Shown piece by piece: positions 1-4,758 of a stretch of 8,679 nucleotides of DNA. The position numbers and the translations under genes were made by a program. Origin of the DNA: Actinomycetes bacterium (GTDB lineage Bacteria > Actinomycetota > Actinomycetes > Actinomycetales > Dermabacteraceae); assembly GCA_023389045.1 (NCBI GenBank), contig JAEWEZ010000162.1:1-8679 (forward strand), in the 5' to 3' direction. Numbering within the stretch: position 1 is the first letter of the stretch; every line of letters starts with the position of its first letter. Below the pieces are notes generated by a model. It saw only the letters and a list, made by a program, of their open reading frames with translations. It was not told the origin of the DNA and searched no databases.

Positions 1-17
1 ACCACGCCCGTGACGCA

Positions 18-53
18 TGAGGAGCCCCGCACCGGATGGTGCGGGGCTCCTCA
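18..53. terminator. Perfect 16-bp hairpin, probable intrinsic terminator
   Basis: The arms 18-33 and 38-53 are perfectly complementary (16 bp, GC-rich core GGAGCCCCGC) around the 4-nt loop GGAT. It lies 91 bp past the thioredoxin stop on the minus strand, so it could end the hisS-trx unit. It could equally end a plus-strand gene lying left of the window: TGA triplets at 11-13 and 18-20 would fit a stop, but no coding can be judged from so few bases. There is no T-tract on either side, which is common for actinobacterial terminators. The direction is unresolved and it may work both ways. Confidence 0.75.
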
Positions 54-93
54 CGCTGTGGCGTGCCCTGTGCGCAGGATCTGACCGTCATGT

Positions 94-134
94 CTGCACA
101 GTTAGTCTGAGCGGTCAGCCTGCACAGTCAGTCT
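94..134. repeat. Short imperfect direct repeat in intergenic DNA
   Basis: CTGCACAGTTAGTCT (94-108) recurs as CTGCACAGTCAGTCT (120-134) with one mismatch, offset by 26 bp. A 7-bp inverted pair overlaps it (CTGACCG at 81-87, CGGTCAG at 112-118). The copies sit between the thioredoxin stop and the terminator hairpin. Local duplication is the simplest reading, and no function can be assigned. Confidence 0.4.
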
Positions 135-144
135 CCGCAGGGGA

Positions 145-528
145 TCAGGCCTTGTCGCCGCCCTCTGCCTGGCCCTTCGCCTCGGCGTAGGCCTTGCGGA
201 CCTCGTCCATATCCAGGCCCTGGATCTGGCGGATCAGCTCATCGAGCTGGTTCTGCGGCAGAGCACCGGGCTGGGAGAAGACGGGGATGCCTTCACGGTA
301 GGCAACCAGGGTGGGGATGGAGGTGATGCCGTAACGCATCGCCAGCTGCTGCTGGTCCTCGGTATCCACCTTGGCGAACTTGACGTCGGTGAACACCTCG
401 GAGGCCTTCTCGAAGATCGGGGCGAAGCGCTGGCAGGGAACGCACCAGCCGGCCCAGAAGTCGATCAGCGTAATGCCGTCCTTGATGGTCTCGTCGTGGT
501 TATCGATGGTCATGGTGATGGTGGCCAT
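145..528 (-). CDS. trxA: Thioredoxin with WCVPC active site
   Basis: This is a cytoplasmic thioredoxin-fold protein of 127 residues that is expected to reduce protein disulfides, with thioredoxin reductase as its electron donor. The active site is WCVPC (W28-C32, in LIDFWAGWCVPCQRF), and the cis-proline loop SIPT (70-73, P72) and buried D23 are present. The usual thioredoxin motif is WCGPC. Valine in place of glycine between the cysteines may shift the redox potential or partner choice. The sequence from about residue 80 on (FSQPGALP, then LDMDEVRKAYAEA) matches a tail typical of actinobacterial thioredoxins, so the protein is about 20 residues longer than E. coli TrxA. There is no signal peptide. 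The ATG start has a GGAAGG-type ribosome site at 541-550, about 12 nt away, which is rather long. The gene lies 110 bp downstream of hisS on the same strand with no strong hairpin between, so co-transcription is possible. Confidence 0.93.
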   Translation of the reverse strand: MATITMTIDNHDETIKDGITLIDFWAGWCVPCQRFAPIFEKASEVFTDVKFAKVDTEDQQQLAMRYGITSIPTLVAYREGIPVFSQPGALPQNQLDELIRQIQGLDMDEVRKAYAEAKGQAEGGDKA

Positions 529-638
529 GTGGTTCTCAACGTCCTTCCTCGTGGTCTGATTCCCGGTGTGATCATCGCATGTCGTAGGTCACGGCAGGCT
601 GGGTTCGAGCACTTTGCGGTGCGTCGCCTCGGGCTGTC

Positions 639-1985
639 TTACTTCGCGGCGATGATCCGCACCTCGCGGTCTTCGCTCGGAGGCTCCCAGGTGGCCGCAT
701 CGGCCTGCACCTGCTCGCCGGAGCGGATGTCTTTGACCTCGTCGGATGTCCCATCGGTGCCGGGGAACCAGACGAAGGGGATGCCGCGGCGATCCGCGTG
801 CTTGATCTGCTTGCCGATCTTGGCGGCGCTCGGTGCCACCTCGCAGCAGATACCGCGGGATCGCAGGGCGGTCGCCACCGCATCAGCCTGGGCGCGATGC
901 TCTTCCTGGGAGACTGCCACGAGCACGCAGGTGGGCACGGAGCGCGTGGGTCGGGCGAGATCCTGCCCCAGCAGCAGGGAGACCAGACGGGAGAGGCCAA
1001 TCGAAAGCCCCACACCCGGGTAGCTGTGGCGGTTATCGGCAGCGAGTTCGTCGTAGCGCCCACCGGAGCAGATCGACCCGAAGGACTCAAAGCTACTCAC
1101 GAAGGTCTCAAAGACCGTGCCGGTGTAGTAGTCGAGGCCGCGAGCGATGGAGAGGTCCGCGATGGCAACGCCCGGCACAACCGCCTCGATCCGTTCAAGC
1201 ACCGCGGTGAGCTGCGCAATGCCTTCCTCGAGCGCCTCCGAGGTGCCGGCCAGTTCCCGCACCTGATCGGCGAAGGAGGAATCCGGGGTGCGGATGGCGG
1301 CGAAGGCGAGGCACTTCTCGGCCTGCTCCTGGCTGGCACCGGCTTCGGTGACCAGCAGCTCACGCACGGCCTGCTCACCGATCTTGGGGAGTTTGTCCAG
1401 GCAGCGCAGCACCGCGGCGCGGTCGCTCACGCCGATCGCGTCAAAGAAGCCTTCGGAGAGGCGGCGGGTATTGGCGTGGATGGTGAAACCGGGAAGCGGG
1501 AGCTGCGCGAGGATCTGCGCCATCACCACAGCCACTTCCGCCTCGATATGCCCGGGCAGGGTGTCCTGGCCGATCACGTCGAGATCAGCCTGATAGAACT
1601 CGCGGAAACGACCCTCCTGGGGGCGCTCCCCACGCCAGACCTTCTGGATCTGGTAGCGGCGCAGCGGGAAGGCCAGATCGTTTTGGTGCTGCAGCACGTA
1701 CCGGGCAAGCGGCACGGTGAGGTCGAAGTGCAGACCGAGGGTGCGCTCGGGATCCTTCTCCTCGGCGTCCCCTTCCTCGGCGTGCAGGCGCCGCAGCACG
1801 TAGACCTCTTTGTCGATCTCGCCCTTGCGCAGGAGCTGGCTCATCGGTTCGACCGCGCGCGTCTCAATGCCCGAGAAACCATGCAGTTCCGCGGTGCGCC
1901 GGAACACGTCGATCACATGCTGTTCGACGAGACGCTGCGCGGGCAGCCATTCGGGGAATCCAGAGAGCGCGGAGATCTTCGCCAT
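639..1985 (-). CDS. hisS: Histidyl-tRNA synthetase (HisRS)
   Basis: HisRS is a class II aminoacyl-tRNA synthetase (448 residues, within the normal length range) that charges tRNA-His with histidine using ATP in the cytoplasm. Class II motif 2 is at 116-130 (VWRGERPQEGRFREF). The histidine-specific HisA motif RGLDYYTG is at 282-289, and GGRYDEL is at 308-314. Motif 3 reads GVGLSIGLSRL (324-334), where most HisRS have a GFGxER-like form. The first part (GFPEWLPAQRLVEQ, ETRAVEP, LGLHFDLTVPLARYV) closely resembles the HisRS I recall from Bifidobacterium and Micrococcales, so this is a lineage form and not a defect. The C-terminal anticodon-binding domain spans about 350-448 (KIGKQIKHADRRGIPFV). 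The ATG start is supported by AAGGAG at 1995-2000, about 9 nt upstream. It is divergent from the DUF349 gene and followed by thioredoxin. Confidence 0.98.
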   Translation of the reverse strand: MAKISALSGFPEWLPAQRLVEQHVIDVFRRTAELHGFSGIETRAVEPMSQLLRKGEIDKEVYVLRRLHAEEGDAEEKDPERTLGLHFDLTVPLARYVLQHQNDLAFPLRRYQIQKVWRGERPQEGRFREFYQADLDVIGQDTLPGHIEAEVAVVMAQILAQLPLPGFTIHANTRRLSEGFFDAIGVSDRAAVLRCLDKLPKIGEQAVRELLVTEAGASQEQAEKCLAFAAIRTPDSSFADQVRELAGTSEALEEGIAQLTAVLERIEAVVPGVAIADLSIARGLDYYTGTVFETFVSSFESFGSICSGGRYDELAADNRHSYPGVGLSIGLSRLVSLLLGQDLARPTRSVPTCVLVAVSQEEHRAQADAVATALRSRGICCEVAPSAAKIGKQIKHADRRGIPFVWFPGTDGTSDEVKDIRSGEQVQADAATWEPPSEDREVRIIAAK

Positions 1986-2104
1986 CAGGGTTTGCTCCTT
2001 GGGTTGGGTGGTTCAGCTCAGGTCGAGCGAGCCCGGGGCTGCGGGCCGGTGAGGGGCCGACGACGGGGCTGATTCTGCTCAGAACTCCGCGCCAGCACTC
2101 CCCC

Positions 2105-2110
2105 ATTATC
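2105..2110 (-). promoter_or_regulatory. Possible -10 element for hisS
   Basis: On the minus strand this reads GATAAT, five of six matches to the sigma-70-type -10 TATAAT, and it stands out in GC-rich surroundings. No good -35 hexamer lies 16-19 bp upstream. If used, transcription would begin near 2098 and leave a leader of about 110 nt before the hisS ATG. That leader holds only small GC-rich hairpins, and I see no T-box-like structure. On the plus strand, a weak TAGAGT (2152-2157) could serve the DUF349 gene. Confidence 0.35.
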
Positions 2111-2198
2111 TCCAGTGGATGAAGAGTTCTGCCGAAGCGGCGCCCTAACGGTAGAGTTCCCTGACGTGATCCGCAGTACTCGGGTCACCGCGTGTCAG

Positions 2199-2213
2199 GC
2201 CGCCGTCGGCGGC
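2199..2213 (+). other. Small hairpin in the DUF349-gene leader
   Basis: GCCGCC (2199-2204) and GGCGGC (2208-2213) form a perfect 6-bp stem around a 3-nt loop, about 30 bp before the ribosome binding site of the DUF349 gene. There is also a 7-bp direct repeat GCAGTAC at 2173-2179 and 2212-2218. The hairpin could affect leader stability, but stems this small are common by chance in GC-rich DNA. Confidence 0.3.
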
Positions 2214-2241
2214 AGTACCCCGCCCTGGAGCGGATCAGATC

Positions 2242-2248
2242 GAAGGAG
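2242..2248 (+). promoter_or_regulatory. Ribosome binding site that sets the DUF349-gene start
   Basis: GAAGGAG lies 7 nt before the GTG at 2256, an ideal Shine-Dalgarno spacing. The frame is open up to an ATG at 2115, but that ATG has no ribosome site and the extra 47 residues look like translated intergenic DNA. GTG 2256 is therefore the likely start. Confidence 0.85.
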
Positions 2249-2255
2249 CTCGAGC

Positions 2256-3923
2256 GTGAGCGAGTCCGAGACCACCCCCGCGGCCGATCAGGCCGCTACC
2301 CCTGCCCAGCCCGAAAACGTGACCGCTGCGGGCGAAGCGCCTGCTGAGCAGCAGGCCACCGAGCTGTCGCCGGAGACTGCCTCTGAGGCCGCTCCTGAGG
2401 CAACGCCGGATAGCGAAGCGTCGGAGGCGCCATCTGACTCTGCGCCGGAGGCGGCTCCGAGTGCAACCCCGTCGGCACCCGCCCCGTCGGCACCGGCTCC
2501 GTCGGCACCGGCTCCGTCGGCACCGGCTCCGGGCCCGCGGCCCGGGAAACCCTCCCCTGCGGCACTGGCCGGTAAGCGCCCCGCGGCACCGCTGATCCCG
2601 GTGGCACCGCCCCAGCAGGAATACGACGAGGCAGACATCGCGGCGGCCCTCGAGTTCGGCTCCGTGGCCGAGGACGGCACCGTGAATGTGCAGGATGGAA
2701 CGCAGGTGCGTGCGATCGGCTCGGTTCCCCCGGCCGAGGGCGGCGATGCCGCTGCCAACACCGCCAAGGACCACGCCGCGGTGCTGCGTCCCTTCGCGGA
2801 GGCCTACCTGGATCTGGTGGCCTTCCTCGATCTCACCGAGAAGAAGCTCGCCGCTCCGGAGCACACCCAGAACGACCTCAATCGCCTGCTGGAGAACCTC
2901 CGCAAGCGAATGAAGGAACCGCAGGTCATCGGCGATATTCCGGCGCTTCGTACGCGCGCTTCGGCGCTGCGTGAGGCCGCTAAGGAAAAGATTCACGCCA
3001 TGGAGGCGGACCGCGAAAAGGCCCGCGAGGAAGCCACGGCGCGGCGCACCGAATTCGTGGAGTCCATCGAGAAGCTGGTGGCCACCGACCCCGCCCAGAT
3101 CTCCTGGAAGCAGGCTGGGCAGACCATGCGCGATATGGTCCCGACCTGGAAGTCCATGCAGGCTGAGGGTGTGTCACTGGACCGCGCCGTCGAGGATGCG
3201 CTGTGGAAGCGTCTCTCGGCTGCTCGCGCCACCTTCGACCGCATGCGCAAGAAGTTCTTCTCCGAACTCGACGATAAGCATGCTGAGGCCGCCCGGATTA
3301 AGGAAGACCTGATCGCCCAGGCTGAGGCGATGAAGGACTCGACCGACTGGGGTCCGACGGTGCGCGCCTACAAGGATCTGATGGCGCAGTGGCGTTCCGC
3401 CCCGCGCGGTAGCCGTAAGAAGGACGATGCCCAGTGGGCTCGCTTCAAGGCCGCGCAGGACACCTTCTTTGAGGCTCGCAATGCCGATCTGAAGGCGTCT
3501 GAGGATGAGCAGCGCGAGAACCTGAAAGTCAAGGAATCGCTGCTGAGGGAGGCCGAGCAGATCAACCCCGATGAGGATCTGGAGGCGGCCAAGGAGAAGC
3601 TGCGCTCCATCCAGGATCGCTGGGAGGATGCCGGCAAGGTGCCGCGGTCCGATATGCGCCGCATCGAGGAGCGTCTGCGTGGCGTGGAGCGTGCGGTGAA
3701 GAAGGCGGAAGCTGATGAGTGGCGCCGCACCGATCCGCGTACCCGTGCACGTGTGGAAGGTGCCTCTTCGCAGCTGCACGCGGCGATCGCCGGCTACGAG
3801 GAAGCACTGGAGAAGGCGCGAGCCACCGGTGACCCGCGCAAGATCGCCGAGGCAGAAGCTGCCCTCGAGGCGCGCAAGGAGTGGCTGGCCGTGATCGAGC
3901 GCTCGGCCCGCGAGCTCGGCTGA
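2256..3923 (+). CDS. DUF349 domain-containing helical protein
   Basis: With the GTG start at 2256 the product has 555 residues. Residues 1 to about 120 are low-complexity and disordered-looking (Ala, Pro, Glu, Ser), with four tandem SAPAP units at 73-92. A short conserved-looking stretch follows (about 122-160, including a DGTVNV segment). The rest is charged, helical and coiled-coil-like. Three DUF349-type repeats can be seen: about 283-353 (ISWKQAGQTMRDMVPTWKSM), 364-438 (WGPTVRAYKDLMAQWRSA) and 441-515 (LRSIQDRWEDAGKVPR). Each has the Trp spaced after a helix, then a small or Gly residue, then a basic segment. DUF349 proteins of this layout are widespread in actinobacteria and often lie between relA and hisS. 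Their molecular role is not established to my knowledge. There is no signal peptide or membrane segment, so it is probably cytoplasmic. It is transcribed divergently from hisS and ends 57 nt before a terminator hairpin, so it is probably monocistronic. Confidence 0.93.
   Translation: MSESETTPAADQAATPAQPENVTAAGEAPAEQQATELSPETASEAAPEATPDSEASEAPSDSAPEAAPSATPSAPAPSAPAPSAPAPSAPAPGPRPGKPSPAALAGKRPAAPLIPVAPPQQEYDEADIAAALEFGSVAEDGTVNVQDGTQVRAIGSVPPAEGGDAAANTAKDHAAVLRPFAEAYLDLVAFLDLTEKKLAAPEHTQNDLNRLLENLRKRMKEPQVIGDIPALRTRASALREAAKEKIHAMEADREKAREEATARRTEFVESIEKLVATDPAQISWKQAGQTMRDMVPTWKSMQAEGVSLDRAVEDALWKRLSAARATFDRMRKKFFSELDDKHAEAARIKEDLIAQAEAMKDSTDWGPTVRAYKDLMAQWRSAPRGSRKKDDAQWARFKAAQDTFFEARNADLKASEDEQRENLKVKESLLREAEQINPDEDLEAAKEKLRSIQDRWEDAGKVPRSDMRRIEERLRGVERAVKKAEADEWRRTDPRTRARVEGASSQLHAAIAGYEEALEKARATGDPRKIAEAEAALEARKEWLAVIERSARELG
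2471..2530 (+). repeat. 15-bp tandem repeat, four units, coding for SAPAP
   Basis: Four contiguous 15-bp units begin at 2471, 2486, 2501 and 2516. The last three are identical (GTCGGCACCGGCTCC) and the first differs at two bases. The period is a multiple of three, so gain or loss of units keeps the frame and only changes the length of the Pro/Ala linker in the DUF349 protein. The near-identity at DNA level points to recent slippage or expansion. Confidence 0.92.
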
Positions 3924-3994
3924 GTATCCACAATCCCGAGTCAGCAGGCCTTCCACAAACCCGTCTGACCTCGACATTCATCCGCCCGTCCACA
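3924..3994 (+). other. Three TCCACA motifs resembling DnaA boxes
   Basis: GTATCCACA (3924-3932) is one mismatch from the classic DnaA box TTATCCACA. CCTTCCACA (3949-3957) and CCGTCCACA (3986-3994) share the TCCACA core; the latter is two mismatches from the actinobacterial form TTGTCCACA. All three have the same orientation within 71 bp of intergenic DNA after the DUF349 stop. The third overlaps the terminator stem. There is no AT-rich stretch or dnaA/dnaN nearby, so this is not an origin. A chance cluster or weak DnaA-binding sites are both possible. Confidence 0.3.
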
Positions 3995-4011
3995 ATCGTG
4001 GGCGGGCGGAT
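3980..4011 (+). terminator. Intrinsic terminator after the DUF349 gene
   Basis: The arms 3980-3993 and 3998-4011 form a 14-bp stem with one T-G wobble (3989/4002) and the 4-nt loop AATC. The core is CCGCCCG / CGGGCGG. It starts 57 nt after the DUF349 stop and is followed by a short TTGCT stretch. The position between two tandem plus-strand genes suggests the next gene has its own promoter. Confidence 0.8.
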
Positions 4012-4045
4012 TGCTACGCGCTCTGCTTCACGCGAGAGTTAGTGC

Positions 4046-4741
4046 ATGCTCTCCAGCGCAGATCTCTCCGCGATGACCGCCTCGCTGCCGGCCCATGCCA
4101 CCGTCACCGGCAGCATCATCGGCGGGCTACCCCGTGACTGCGTTGCCGAAGCATGCGCGGTCTGGTCCGGCCACTCCATGACTCTTGCCGAACCCATTGC
4201 CGCCGAGCTCGTGCACTGGCCCGACACCCCTACCACCGCGATGATGGTGCGCGATGGGCTGCTGGTGCCGCTGATGCCCGAGATCTACATTCCCCCGGAC
4301 ACGGTTCCGACGGCCACCGCACGCGTACTTGCCCTGGGCTGCGCCCTCGGCAGTCGCCTCCGTGCCGATCACATCGTGGTTGGCCCCTCCGCCGCCTGGG
4401 TGCACTCCGGCAAATACCAGCCCACCATCCCCGTTCTCAGCAGTACCTCGCATCGGGCTGTGATCAGCGGGGTCATGACCCGCCACCTCAGCCTCGTCTC
4501 GGGGGACGTGGAAACCCTGGGTGGTGCGCCGGTCACCACGCCGGTACGCACCGCTGTTGATCTTCTGCGGGACCGTCGCGATCCGATTGCTTCCGCCCGG
4601 GTGATCGCCATGGTGGACAGCGGCCATCTTGACCTTCGCGCGGTGCCTGCCACGCTCGATCGGTTCTGGGGGCAGCCGGGCACCCGTCGGGCCTACGGAA
4701 TCCTGCGCGAGATCGCTGCAGCCTGCGCGATCAGGATCTAG
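4046..4741 (+). CDS. Conserved hypothetical, AbiEi-antitoxin-like
   Basis: The product has 231 residues and is probably cytoplasmic, with no clear signal peptide or membrane helix. Three blocks resemble the actinobacterial proteins usually labelled type IV toxin-antitoxin AbiEi-family antitoxin: GLLVPLMPEIYIPPD (71-85, matching the family's G-LVR---G-Y-P), VVGPSAAWVHSG (111-122) and VTTPVRTAVDLLR (163-175). The usual N-terminal winged-helix region (about 1-65) is present but divergent, and the C-terminal nuclease-like domain found in longer relatives is absent. No toxin gene such as abiEii is adjacent, so a DNA-binding or regulatory role is inference only. The ATG at 4046 has a weak ribosome site (GAGAG at 4033-4037). 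An in-frame ATG at 4073 is an alternative but has no better site. It runs convergently towards relA, with 17 bp between the stop codons and no clear terminator between. Confidence 0.75.
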   Translation: MLSSADLSAMTASLPAHATVTGSIIGGLPRDCVAEACAVWSGHSMTLAEPIAAELVHWPDTPTTAMMVRDGLLVPLMPEIYIPPDTVPTATARVLALGCALGSRLRADHIVVGPSAAWVHSGKYQPTIPVLSSTSHRAVISGVMTRHLSLVSGDVETLGGAPVTTPVRTAVDLLRDRRDPIASARVIAMVDSGHLDLRAVPATLDRFWGQPGTRRAYGILREIAAACAIRI

Positions 4742-4758
4742 AGGCGTTCAGTGGGCTT

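Noticed and set aside
798..2072. 424-codon open frame on the plus strand, antisense to hisS
   Set aside because: Same reason: it is a mirror of a well-supported synthetase gene, with no recognisable domain and no ribosome site.
1986..2255. T-box or attenuator leader for hisS
   Set aside because: I found no T-box consensus, run of histidine codons or strong terminator/antiterminator pair in the minus-strand leader, only small GC-rich hairpins.
2235..3977. Two long minus-strand frames (253 and 267 codons) opposite the DUF349 gene
   Set aside because: They are Arg/Cys/Gly-rich translations of the antisense strand of a supported gene. The first is dominated by the reverse of the SAPAP repeat.
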